From positions 1 through 25,098 of the forward strand of contig DASXLL010000372.1 in the NCBI GenBank assembly GCA_036496265.1: a DNA stretch of 25,098 bases, given 5' to 3'. The position numbers were made by a program, and so were the translations under genes. The DNA is from CAYLLN01 sp036496265. Lineage in GTDB: Bacteria; Planctomycetota; Planctomycetia; Pirellulales; Pirellulaceae. The first letter of the stretch is position 1. The number at the start of each line of letters is the position of its first letter. Of this stretch, positions 1-7,380 are shown piece after piece. The notes under the pieces are model-generated. The model was not told the DNA's origin and searched no databases. It saw only the letters and a list, made by a program, of their open reading frames with translations.

Positions 1-1
1 A

Positions 2-223
2 GGGAAAGTTCCCGACAATGCGGCGAACGCCAAGCCGTTTTTAGATGTCGATGGCGACAATTCCGTGGTGGCCGCCGACGTCATCGACGTCATTAACTAC
101 ATCAACGCTGGAAAAAAGCTCGGCGGCGAAGCCGAAGCAACTCAAACGACACCAAACGACGACTTCATGGCCATCTTGGCCGCCGACGTCGCCGCCCAGG
201 CCGCGCAAAAGCGGCGTAACTAA
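2..223 (+). CDS. Dockerin type I domain protein, C-terminal fragment (5' end outside window)
   Basis: The reading frame enters from the left edge and ends at TAA 221-223, so only the last 73 residues are visible. They contain the second half of a type I dockerin: a calcium-loop pattern DVDGDNSVVAADVIDVINYINAG. This is followed by a short linker (GGEAEATQTT) and a terminal MAILAADVAAQAAQKRRN. Type I dockerins are small paired EF-hand-like modules that in planctomycetes sit at the C-terminus of large exported proteins; their partner there is not established. The next gene ends with the same dockerin half and the same MAILAADVAA tail, so the two are tandem paralogues at least at their C-termini. 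The rest of this protein, and therefore its function, cannot be seen. Confidence 0.85.
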   Translation, partial: GKVPDNAANAKPFLDVDGDNSVVAADVIDVINYINAGKKLGGEAEATQTTPNDDFMAILAADVAAQAAQKRRN

Positions 224-363
224 GCGCCAAACATTACTTCCTGCGTTTCCTGCTGCGGATCTCGCATCTTCGCGCCTTATCTCCATAAACCCACTTGACT
301 TTCTCGGCTTGCCGTCACACGCTGAAAGCTGACTTTCTTCAGCCGGCCTTCTGCGAGTGCCCC

Positions 364-3300
364 GTGTTTCCTCCCTTCCACTCGCGTCGTCGTTTTCCGG
401 CACCGGCTCAATCCGCTGCCGAAATAGCTAAACCGCGTGCCCGCCGCGACTTGCGCCTCCGCCGCGAACCCTCCCGCTCCCGCCGGCTATCGGCCGAGCA
501 CCTCGAATCGCGGTGCCTGCTCGATTCGGGGGGTGCCGCCGGCCTCCTCTCCGGTGGCAATCTCACCTACGGCTCCGGGCCGCTCATTCAGAATGTGCAA
601 GTTGAGCCGATCTTTTTGAAGGATTCGGCGTCGGGAAAATCGCCTCCGGCTTCGGAGCGCTCGTCGCTCGATTCTTTTTTCTCCAACATTGTCGCCGGCT
701 CCTACATTCCCAGCCTACTGAGCCAATACAGCGCTGGCGGGCAGACGATCGGCGCCGGCAGCAAAGGAGCCGACGATATCGACGTCCCGGTCACTCGCGA
801 CACCAGTTTTACGAGCACGACGGACGGCAACTTTTACTCCGCGATCAGCGACACCAACATCCGCAACGTCATCGCGAATGAAATCACGCACGGCAAGACC
901 GCGCCCGTCAACGCCAACACTCTCTACTTTGTTTTCACCCCGCCCGGCACACCGGTCGTCAACGTTCCCGGCTCTCCGTCCGGCAACAGCGTGGACGGGG
1001 ACGGCGGTTACTCCTCTCACTTCTCCCTGGGAGGCCAGAACGTCTATTACGCAGTCGTCTTCGACCCGAATCCACCCAACGCCAGCCTGAACGATCTGGG
1101 GTTTGGCTCCCTCGCGTCCCAGCAATTGACGGTTGTCGCCTCGCACCAGCTCGCCGAGGCCATCACCGACCCGCTCAGCGATTTGTCCACCAATCACGGC
1201 ACGGGCTGGTACGATCGGAATCTGAATCAGCAAGTCGCTGATCTCGTCGAGGCGCAAAACTATACGCAAGACGGCAACGTCGTGCAGTACCAATGGTCGC
1301 AGCCAGCGCTCGGCCCGGCCCACGCGCCCGGCACGGCAGGCAATAACAACAACCTCTTCATCAACCAGCTCACACCTCCCGCCGTCGATACCTTCGCCGG
1401 CGGCCCCGTCGCCACCTTCACCGACCCCAACCCCAGCCTCACCGCCAGCAGCTTCACGGCTTACGTCAGCTTCAACGGCTTCGAAGGCCTCCAGCCCGCC
1501 ACCGTCAGCGGCGGCAACAACGGCCTCTATGTCATCTCGGCTGCTCCCAGCGCTCCCTTGGGCGACGGACAATACGGCGTTCCCTTTCCCAACGACACAT
1601 ATTTAGACAATGGCGGAATGCAGGTCTATGTTTTCGACCAGGCCGATGGCGGAGTGGCACAAAATGCCCCGCTCAGCGCCCGCTATGCCCCGTACGCCGT
1701 CAGCGTCGCCGCATCGCTGACCTACAACGCCGATGCCGGCGGCCTGGCCCACAACTTTCGGCTGGTCAAAAACGCGGGGACCGGCAATTTCGAGCTCTAC
1801 GACCACAGCAACCTCGTCTTCACCCAGCCCATCGCCCAAACCTTCGACATTGAAATCGGCGCCGATCCCGGCGTCGATAGCTCGCTCACGCTCGACTACA
1901 GCGGCGGCGCGTTCAATGTGCCCATCACTTTTGACGGCGGCAGCGGCGCGGGTCAACACGCCCTGACCGTAATCAACGGCTCGTTTACGCAGGAAAGTTA
2001 TAGCGCCACCGACTCCACCTCCGGCACATTCGGCCTCGACGGCCAGGCCATCACCGTCTCGCACGTCACCGCCGCCAACATCCCCACGACATTGGCGATC
2101 GCAACGCCTTTGCAAACGGTTCTGGCCGGACAAGCATCAAATCCCATCGCCGTTCAGTTGCAAGACCCGTTCGGAAATTCGATTGCAGCCGGCGCGGGCG
2201 GCGTGACAATTCAATTGAGCACGACTTCCAACGGCGGCTCGTTCCTCACCACCAGCGGCCAGCCGCTCAGCGGCAACAGTATCACCATCGCCGCCGGCGC
2301 AGACTCCGCCGCCTTCGAATACAAGGACGCGCAGCCCGGAACGCCAACGATAACGGCGACAGCGACGTCCAGTCAGCCCGCTAGCCTCTCTCCTGCCAGT
2401 TACACGCTCAACATCGCCAGCTTCATCGTCACCACCACCTCGAATGAGGACGACGGCTCTCCCGATCCGGCTCTGGGCACAGGTACATCGCTCCGCGAGG
2501 CGATTAAGGCTGCCAACGCCAACCCAGGTCTCGACTTCATCGCCTTCAATATTCCCGGGAGTGGTGTTCATACAATCATGCCGGCTGGTCTGACAATTAC
2601 CGATACCGTCATCATTGACGGCTATACCCAGCCGGGGGCGACGCCCAACACGAACGCGATCGACGATCCCGATCCGCAGAAACGGGGCTTCAACGGAGTG
2701 CCGCTAATCGAGCTTGCCGGAACCAGTGGTGGAACAGGATTAAAATTTCAGGGTGGGCCTAATTCGATCATTCGCGGACTGATCATCAATCGTTGGACCG
2801 TCGGAATTGGCTTTGATCTGACCGCACCGGCGACCGGTGTCAAGATCGAAGGCAACTTCATCGGTACCGACCCTGCGGGGATGGCGGGCACAGCGGGGCT
2901 AGGCAACGGAACCGGTATCCAGGTCTATGCTTTTGACTCAGGAATTATCATTGGTGGGACGACGGCCGCTGCGCGCAACGTGATTTCCAACAATGGCGCC
3001 ACCGGAATCGAACTCTTTACTACCGACAGTACGATTCAAGGCAATCTGATCGGCACGGACAAAACCGGCCTTTCCGTGCTGGGGAATATTGTCAATAACG
3101 TCAGCGTGCATCTGCAAGGAATAGTGAATGATGCCAACAATCAAATCGGCGGGACCGTTCCCGGATCTCGAAACGTGCTGGCCGGCGGCTTGCACATCTC
3201 GCAAGGCTCCGCGAGCAATCGAGTCGAAGGAAATTTCGTTGGCGTTGATGTTACTGGCAGTCCGTTTAGCACAGGCTCGCGAATCCTCATTGACGACTCG

Positions 3301-4281
3301 CCCAACAACGTGATCGGCGGAACTTCTCCCAATGCAGGGAACTTGATTGGGGGCGGCGGGGACACAGGCGTAATCATCCGCGGCACCGCGGCAACAGGAA
3401 ATGCGATTCTCGGCAATTCCATCCTCCGTAACATCGGCATTGACCTGGGATTCGACGGTGCCACTCCGAACGACCCAGGCGACGCCGACACCGGCCCCAA
3501 CAATCTTCAAAATTTCCCCGTCATCAGCTACGCCACCCGCGACGCCGGCAATCTGAAAGTCACCTACAACGTCCCGTCCGATCCGGCCAATTCCACGTAT
3601 CCACTGCGCGTCGAATTCTTCCTGTCAGACGCGAACGGCCAAGGTCAGACCTTTTTGGGCTTCGACACGTTCACTAGCGCCGATTTCACCGCCGGCGGCA
3701 AAACAGCCAACTTCGCCACGAATTCGCCGATCAAAGTCTTCGACAAGATCGTCTCCACGGCCACCGATTCACTCCCAGCGGCATCTGGCGGCGGCCCCGC
3801 CAATACCTCCGAGTTCTCCGCTCAGTCCACCATCGTCAGCCCCTGGCAAAACCCCGGCCATCTTCGCTGGGATGTCAACGACGACGCCCATGTCGCCGCC
3901 GATGATGTCTTGACCATTATCAACTTCATCAACGCCCATCACTCGGGCCTCTTGCCGGACGATGCGCAGAACAAAAAGCCCTACTACGACGTCGATGGCG
4001 ACAACCACGTCGTCGCCATCGACGTTCTCAACGTCATCAACTACATCAACGCCGGCCGCCCCATGGGCGGCGAAGCCGAAGCCCCGTGGGACGGCGAGGC
4101 CGAAGCCGCGTGGGAGGGCGAGGCCGAAGCCGCGTGGGAGGGCGAGGCTCCTGCCGAGCCTTTGGCCGCCAGTAGCCAGTTGCCAGTCGCCAATGGCCAG
4201 GCGCCAGCAGCCAGCGACGTAATGGCGATTTTGGCCGCAGATGTCGCCGCCGAAACAGCGCGAAAGCAGCGCTCCGCTTAG
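364..4281 (+). CDS. Giant exported protein: LEPR-XLL-like N-terminus, degenerate protease-like domain, CSLREA/beta-helix region, type I dockerin
   Basis: About 1305 residues from GTG 364. The frame is open from TTG 295, and TTG 451 is a third candidate, so the start is uncertain. A basic stretch leads into LESRCLLDS (residues 47-55), the LEPR-XLL-type motif of planctomycete surface proteins. Residues ~80-330 resemble secreted HExxE-type protease-like domains, with SHQLAEAITDP near 260-270 and GWYD downstream, but the expected catalytic Glu is Gln262. Residues ~560-690 look like Ig-like/invasin domains. TSLREA at 708-713 is the CSLREA motif, and NxIGGT-type repeats to ~1040 indicate a right-handed parallel beta-helix. 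Two dockerin calcium loops start near residues 1170 and 1209, then a repeat-built linker and a MAILAADVAA tail. It probably acts outside the cytoplasm, in adhesion or polysaccharide binding; the ligand is unknown. Confidence 0.85.
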   Translation: MFPPFHSRRRFPAPAQSAAEIAKPRARRDLRLRREPSRSRRLSAEHLESRCLLDSGGAAGLLSGGNLTYGSGPLIQNVQVEPIFLKDSASGKSPPASERSSLDSFFSNIVAGSYIPSLLSQYSAGGQTIGAGSKGADDIDVPVTRDTSFTSTTDGNFYSAISDTNIRNVIANEITHGKTAPVNANTLYFVFTPPGTPVVNVPGSPSGNSVDGDGGYSSHFSLGGQNVYYAVVFDPNPPNASLNDLGFGSLASQQLTVVASHQLAEAITDPLSDLSTNHGTGWYDRNLNQQVADLVEAQNYTQDGNVVQYQWSQPALGPAHAPGTAGNNNNLFINQLTPPAVDTFAGGPVATFTDPNPSLTASSFTAYVSFNGFEGLQPATVSGGNNGLYVISAAPSAPLGDGQYGVPFPNDTYLDNGGMQVYVFDQADGGVAQNAPLSARYAPYAVSVAASLTYNADAGGLAHNFRLVKNAGTGNFELYDHSNLVFTQPIAQTFDIEIGADPGVDSSLTLDYSGGAFNVPITFDGGSGAGQHALTVINGSFTQESYSATDSTSGTFGLDGQAITVSHVTAANIPTTLAIATPLQTVLAGQASNPIAVQLQDPFGNSIAAGAGGVTIQLSTTSNGGSFLTTSGQPLSGNSITIAAGADSAAFEYKDAQPGTPTITATATSSQPASLSPASYTLNIASFIVTTTSNEDDGSPDPALGTGTSLREAIKAANANPGLDFIAFNIPGSGVHTIMPAGLTITDTVIIDGYTQPGATPNTNAIDDPDPQKRGFNGVPLIELAGTSGGTGLKFQGGPNSIIRGLIINRWTVGIGFDLTAPATGVKIEGNFIGTDPAGMAGTAGLGNGTGIQVYAFDSGIIIGGTTAAARNVISNNGATGIELFTTDSTIQGNLIGTDKTGLSVLGNIVNNVSVHLQGIVNDANNQIGGTVPGSRNVLAGGLHISQGSASNRVEGNFVGVDVTGSPFSTGSRILIDDSPNNVIGGTSPNAGNLIGGGGDTGVIIRGTAATGNAILGNSILRNIGIDLGFDGATPNDPGDADTGPNNLQNFPVISYATRDAGNLKVTYNVPSDPANSTYPLRVEFFLSDANGQGQTFLGFDTFTSADFTAGGKTANFATNSPIKVFDKIVSTATDSLPAASGGGPANTSEFSAQSTIVSPWQNPGHLRWDVNDDAHVAADDVLTIINFINAHHSGLLPDDAQNKKPYYDVDGDNHVVAIDVLNVINYINAGRPMGGEAEAPWDGEAEAAWEGEAEAAWEGEAPAEPLAASSQLPVANGQAPAASDVMAILAADVAAETARKQRSA
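4069..4161 (+). repeat. Three 24-bp in-frame repeats plus a GEAPAEP element
   Basis: Three tandem 24-bp units at 4069-4092, 4093-4116 and 4117-4140 encode G-E-A-E-A-(P/A)-W-(D/E). They are followed by a variant at 4141-4161 encoding GEAPAEP. The last part contains GGCTC-CTGCC-GAGCC, a small hairpin. Units differ at only a few bases. The core GAGGCTCCTGCC is also present in the palindromic element at 14476-14529. They lie in the linker between the dockerin and the C-terminal tail; the paralogue at 2-223 has only one GGEAEA there. Confidence 0.85.
4168..4216 (+). repeat. Heptanucleotide array, 7 units of GCCAGNN
   Basis: Seven units in strict 7-nt register run from 4168 to 4216: GCCAGTA, GCCAGTT, GCCAGTC, then GCCAATG, GCCAGGC, GCCAGCA and GCCAGCG. 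All share GCCA and vary at the end. The array is inside the coding sequence and encodes the stretch AASSQLPVANGQAPAAS just before the conserved tail. The register is unambiguous by eye. Confidence 0.85.
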
Positions 4282-4318
4282 CCGCCGCGTCCACGTGGCG
4301 TTCCCGCGACTCTCTGGC

Positions 4319-4380
4319 CTTGGACACTGGACCTCGGACCTTGGACTATGTCCCCTCCTGAACCCCGAACCCCGAGCCCC
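4319..4380 (+). repeat. Composite heptanucleotide arrays: 4x YTNGGAC-like then 3x GARCCCC
   Basis: Positions 4319-4346 hold four 7-mers (CTTGGAC, ACTGGAC, CTCGGAC, CTTGGAC). After 13 bases, 4360-4380 holds GAACCCC, GAACCCC and GAGCCCC. The whole lies between the dockerin gene and the radical SAM gene. A second composite of the same order, with a 12-base spacer, is at 16223-16290. Confidence 0.85.
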
Positions 4381-4414
4381 CAACAGTGTAGGATTAACTC
4401 CAGACACCAATCCC

Positions 4415-5281
4415 ATGTCGCTCGTCTCCCTCCACACCCGTCACCCCCGCCGGTTTGAAGAAAACCGGTTCGTCTATCCGGTGCTCAGCCGGCGGAGCGA
4501 GGGAATTTCGATCGGCGTGAACCTGAATCCGGACAAAATCTGCAATTTCGACTGCGTTTACTGTCAGGTCGATCGCACCACGCAAAGCGAAACACAATTT
4601 GTCGAAACGCAACAGCTTTTCGAAGAGCTGGAAGCGACCTTGCAGCTCGTCGCCAGCGACGAGTTGTTCGACCATCCGCAATTCAAGGACACGCCACAAA
4701 AATTCCGCCGGCTGAACGACATCGCCTTCTCCGGCGACGGCGAGCCGACGACTTATCGCAATTTCGACGAGCTTCTCGCTGCCTGTGCTGCCATCAAGCA
4801 GCGACTCGGCCTCGATGCGGTCAAAATGGTCCTGATCACCAACGCCAGCATGTTCCACCGGCCGCATGTCCAGCGTGGCCTGGAGATTCTCGACCAAAAC
4901 AACGGCGAAATCTGGGCCAAGCTCGAAGCCGGCACCGAAGAATATTTTCACCTCGTCGATCGCACGCCCATTCCCTTCCGCCAAATCCTCGACAACATCA
5001 CCGCCGCCTCCAAACTCCGCCCGCTCGTCATTCAAGCCCTCTTCATGCGCGTCAAAGGCGAACCACCCAGCGACGCCGAATTAAGCGCCTTTTGCGACCG
5101 CCTCAACGAGATCACTGCCGCTGGCGGCAAACTCAAGCTGATTCAAATCTATACCGTCGCCCGGCAGCCCGCAGAAAGTTACGTCGCCCCGCTCACCGAC
5201 GCCGAAGTCGATCGCATCGTCGAGCTGGTCCAGCAGCGAACCTCGCTACCAGCCAAAGCGTTCTATGGAGCCAGCGCATGA
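4415..5281 (+). CDS. Radical SAM protein (COG0731-like Fe-S oxidoreductase)
   Basis: A protein of 288 residues. C43-N-F-D-C47-V-Y-C50 is the CxxxCxxC site that binds the 4Fe-4S cluster and S-adenosylmethionine. GVNLNPDKICNFDCVYCQVDR upstream and around it, and the later FSGDGEPTT, are typical of the COG0731 group of radical SAM enzymes related in sequence to wyosine-synthesis proteins. The substrate in bacteria is not known. The open frame extends upstream to 4241, but ATG 4415 is chosen because the extension (4241-4414) would read through the tail of the dockerin gene and the heptamer arrays. The stop overlaps the start of the next gene by ATGA (5278-5281), which indicates translational coupling. 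Confidence 0.88.
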   Translation: MSLVSLHTRHPRRFEENRFVYPVLSRRSEGISIGVNLNPDKICNFDCVYCQVDRTTQSETQFVETQQLFEELEATLQLVASDELFDHPQFKDTPQKFRRLNDIAFSGDGEPTTYRNFDELLAACAAIKQRLGLDAVKMVLITNASMFHRPHVQRGLEILDQNNGEIWAKLEAGTEEYFHLVDRTPIPFRQILDNITAASKLRPLVIQALFMRVKGEPPSDAELSAFCDRLNEITAAGGKLKLIQIYTVARQPAESYVAPLTDAEVDRIVELVQQRTSLPAKAFYGASA

Positions 5282-5508
5282 ACGACCAACCACCGCTGGC
5301 TCAGCAATCCCAGCCAAATACAACCCAGTCCAAAACAATCCGCTGGTTGATGCTCGCCATCCTCGCCTGGGGCCTCATCCTCGCCCTCGGCACCTTCCTC
5401 TTCGGCGGCAACCAACCGCTGCTGCGGGCCCTCATCGTCGCCGGCTGCACCCTCGCCTTCCTCGCCCTCTGGCTCGCCGCTCTCGCCTTACAGCGCCGAA
5501 ACACTTAG
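5278..5508 (+). CDS. Small integral membrane protein with two transmembrane helices
   Basis: A protein of 76 residues, unrecognised by family. The first ~20 residues are polar and Gln/Pro/Thr-rich (MNDQPPLAQQSQPNTTQSK), followed by hydrophobic helices at about 22-43 and 49-71 and a short basic end (LQRRNT). It is probably an inner-membrane protein with both ends on the same side. It begins with the ATGA overlap with the radical SAM gene, so the two are probably co-expressed. Upstream in-frame starts exist but would run antisense-like through the radical SAM gene. The function is not predictable. Confidence 0.7.
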   Translation: MNDQPPLAQQSQPNTTQSKTIRWLMLAILAWGLILALGTFLFGGNQPLLRALIVAGCTLAFLALWLAALALQRRNT

Positions 5509-5513
5509 CGCCC

Positions 5514-5519
5514 TATAAT
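5514..5519 (+). promoter_or_regulatory. Possible -10 element TATAAT upstream of bpt
   Basis: A perfect TATAAT lies 48 bases before the bpt start codon, in the 59-base gap. No convincing -35 hexamer is present at 16-18 bases; TTACAG at 5488-5493 is 20 bases away. It would allow bpt to be transcribed separately from the upstream pair. This is a motif match only. Confidence 0.35.
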
Positions 5520-5535
5520 TTAGTCGACTCTGCTT

Positions 5536-5559
5536 TTTGGTTCTTTGGTTCTTGGAATT
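5536..5559 (+). repeat. Short tandem repeat TTTGGTTC in the bpt leader
   Basis: TTTGGTTC occurs twice in tandem (5536-5543, 5544-5551), followed by a partial copy TTGGAATT (5552-5559). It lies between the possible -10 element and the bpt start codon, and has a period of 8 rather than the 7 seen in most other arrays here. Confidence 0.65.
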
Positions 5560-5567
5560 TGTCCCCC

Positions 5568-6272
5568 ATGGAGCCTCGCGAAATCGTCGTCTTCGACATG
5601 CCGCATCCGTGCGCTTACTTGCCCGAGCGCACGGCTCGCCTCCCGTATCGACTGCCACTCCAGCGGCTTACTCCAGAACAATTCGATCAGCGACTTTCTG
5701 AAGGCGATCGCCGCAACGGGTTGCACTTATATCGAACCGCCTGCCCGACCTGCCGTGCCTGCGAACCGATCCGCCTGGACGTAAAGCAGTTCAAGCCTGA
5801 TGCAACGCAGCGCCGGATGCAGCGCAAAGGCGACTCACTCCTGCAAGTCCGCATCGGCCAGCCGGTTGTCGATCGCCAGCGCATCCGGCTATTCAACTTG
5901 CATCGCGATGGCCGCGACCTGAACCGCGGCGAAGAACCCATCGACGAGCGAGAGTACGCCGAATTCCTGACCAACACCTGCTGCGACACGCTCGAGCTGA
6001 GCTACTGGCATGAAGACCAGCTCGTCGCGGTCGCCATTGCCGACGTTGGAAAGAATGCCATCTCCGCCGTCTATTGTTATTACGATCCGTCATTCCGGCT
6101 GCTGAGCCTCGGCACCTATTCGGTCCTCCGCGAGATCGAGTTATGCCGAGTGACCGGCCGGCGATATCTGTACCTTGGTTTTTATATCGCCCAATCGCCT
6201 CACATGGTTTACAAAGCCCGCTTCCAGCCGCACGAACGGCTGATCGATGGTCGGTGGCGCGAATTCGCCTAA
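5568..6272 (+). CDS. bpt: Aspartate/glutamate leucyltransferase-like (bacterial aminoacyl-tRNA-protein transferase)
   Basis: A protein of 234 residues, the usual size for the Bpt family. The N-terminal ATE domain has C15 in HPCAYLPERTARLPYRLP and the cluster C59-x2-C62-x2-C65 (CPTCRACEPIRLDV). The C-terminal GNAT-like domain includes YCYYDPSF, SLGTYSVLREIELC, YLYLGFYI and MVYKARFQPHE, all typical of the family. These enzymes add leucine (Bpt) or arginine (Ate) from aminoacyl-tRNA to N-terminal Asp/Glu of proteins and feed them to ClpS/ClpAP. The short bacterial length argues for Bpt. ATG 5568 fits the start of homologues (the PRxIVxFD beginning). The stop overlaps the convergent gene's stop by four bases (CTAA, 6269-6272). 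Confidence 0.88.
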   Translation: MEPREIVVFDMPHPCAYLPERTARLPYRLPLQRLTPEQFDQRLSEGDRRNGLHLYRTACPTCRACEPIRLDVKQFKPDATQRRMQRKGDSLLQVRIGQPVVDRQRIRLFNLHRDGRDLNRGEEPIDEREYAEFLTNTCCDTLELSYWHEDQLVAVAIADVGKNAISAVYCYYDPSFRLLSLGTYSVLREIELCRVTGRRYLYLGFYIAQSPHMVYKARFQPHERLIDGRWREFA

Positions 6273-6841
6273 CCCGGCAACAGCGCTTGTCGCAGCCGAC
6301 CAATTTGTTTCATCAGCGGCGGAGTCGGGAATCGCAAACGCTCTTGTGGAGTTGGCTGAACGACAAGTGAAATGAAGCGCGGGCCGACCGACGCGATCGA
6401 ACTTGCCGCTTCGGCTCGCCAGCGATCAAGATCACAAAATTCCAAGGCAGTCGGAAAGCCTGCCGCGCCTGCCAAACTGGCGAAATCAACCGAACTGTCC
6501 GCCGCCGGCGTTTTCTGACCACCCGTGACTTCATAAAGGCCATTGTTCAACACGACAACCGTCAAATTTGTAACTCCAGCTCCGACGACCGTGACCAAAC
6601 ACCCCAGGCTCATCAGCAGCGCCCCGTCGCCCGAAACAACAAGCACTTCCCGCTGCGGCTGCGCGAGCGCCAGGCCCAGCGCCAGCGGAATCGCCCCACC
6701 CATGGTCGAGGGGTTGTAATGAAAATCGAGCGCGTGATCATTCAGCTGCGGCCAGACGCGGGCTGAGCCTTGGTTGGTGACGACAATTTGATTTGCCTTG
6801 CGCTTGTCAATTAGCAGCTCCAAAGCAGCAACGACATCCAT
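6269..6841 (-). CDS. Thiamine-diphosphate decarboxylase, beta subunit (sulfopyruvate/phosphonopyruvate decarboxylase-like, ComE-type)
   Basis: A protein of 190 residues matching the C-terminal (PP) domain of ThDP decarboxylases. The cofactor motif GDG-ALLMSLGCLVTVV...LNN (GDGx~26NN) is intact, and FHYNPSTMGGAIPLALGLAL matches the helix entry before it. Size and separation from the PYR-type half match ComE of sulfopyruvate decarboxylase and two-gene phosphonopyruvate decarboxylases. Start ATG 6841 is 29 bases after the alpha stop (6871-6873). An in-frame GTG overlapping that stop would also be possible. It needs the alpha subunit for activity because the ThDP site lies at the interface. Whether the substrate is sulfopyruvate, phosphonopyruvate or another 2-oxoacid cannot be decided; no phosphoenolpyruvate mutase or sulfolactate gene is in the window. 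Confidence 0.8.
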   Translation of the reverse strand: MDVVAALELLIDKRKANQIVVTNQGSARVWPQLNDHALDFHYNPSTMGGAIPLALGLALAQPQREVLVVSGDGALLMSLGCLVTVVGAGVTNLTVVVLNNGLYEVTGGQKTPAADSSVDFASLAGAAGFPTALEFCDLDRWRAEAASSIASVGPRFISLVVQPTPQERLRFPTPPLMKQIGRLRQALLPG

Positions 6842-6870
6842 ACCACGATTTGAGGAGTTGAGAGCGGGCA

Positions 6871-7353
6871 CTACATCGGCTCCTCGGCAAGCAGAGCCAT
6901 TCCCGGCCGATTTGCTGCCCGGCATGCTCGAAAATGATCCGTAAGCAGATGGATTTCTGCCGGCTCGCGAATCCGCACGACGTCGATCCCCCACGCGCGA
7001 ATCATTGGCTCAGCAAACAGCTTCGCGGAGTCGCGCGATTGCGGCGCAAGACCGTTGCGGACTCCGACGAGCGCATAAATCGGTAACTTCAGGTCAAAAA
7101 GAATGTTTCGCAGCGCATCGCCCGATTCAAACAAACCGGTCGTCTGCAAAAGGATGATCGGAGACTGGCCGCCCAGGTGCAATCCAGCCGCCAGCGGCCA
7201 TGCTTCCCCTTCGCGGCAGACGCGAACGAGTTTCATACGCGGCGATGATTCGAGCGCCGCTTCCCACACTCCCATGGCCGAATCAGGAACCCAGATCACA
7301 TGCGTGACGCCGAGCTCTTCTAGAATTGCAACGACTTCCGTGCCGGTGAACAT
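6871..7353 (-). CDS. Thiamine-diphosphate decarboxylase, alpha subunit (sulfopyruvate/phosphonopyruvate decarboxylase-like, ComD-type)
   Basis: A protein of 160 residues equal to the N-terminal (PYR) domain. VTHVIWVPDSAMGVWEAAL opens the domain, and REGEAWPLAAGLHLGG carries the conserved Glu that activates the thiamine ring. LQTTGLFESGDALRNI and LPIYALVGVRN are typical of ComD/phosphonopyruvate decarboxylase. It precedes its beta partner by 29 bases and follows the membrane glycosyltransferase by 27 bases on the same strand, so it is probably the distal part of the exopolysaccharide operon. The reaction would give an aldehyde (sulfoacetaldehyde or phosphonoacetaldehyde) from the corresponding pyruvate. 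The link to the polysaccharide is inferred from position only. Confidence 0.8.
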   Translation of the reverse strand: MFTGTEVVAILEELGVTHVIWVPDSAMGVWEAALESSPRMKLVRVCREGEAWPLAAGLHLGGQSPIILLQTTGLFESGDALRNILFDLKLPIYALVGVRNGLAPQSRDSAKLFAEPMIRAWGIDVVRIREPAEIHLLTDHFRACRAANRPGMALLAEEPM

Positions 7354-7380
7354 AGAAAGCGGGAAGCTTGGAACCGCTGC

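Noticed and set aside
295..363. N-terminal extension of the giant gene to TTG 295
   Set aside because: The 23 added residues have no signal or conserved motif and no SD precedes TTG. GTG 364 is preferred, though the frame is open and this is not settled.
715..1572. Minus-strand open frame of 285 codons inside the giant dockerin gene
   Set aside because: It is antisense to a well-supported coding region, is rich in Val/Gly/Arg/Asp as expected of the reverse of GC-rich sequence, and matches no family I recognise.
4168..4216. CRISPR-like array
   Set aside because: The units are 7 bases without spacers and sit inside a coding frame; there are no cas genes and no 23-40 base repeats anywhere in the window.
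3769..4437. Minus-strand frame of 222 codons over the dockerin tail
   Set aside because: It is antisense to the dockerin and its repeats; GFGLALPRG-type repetition is the reverse reading of the 24-bp units.
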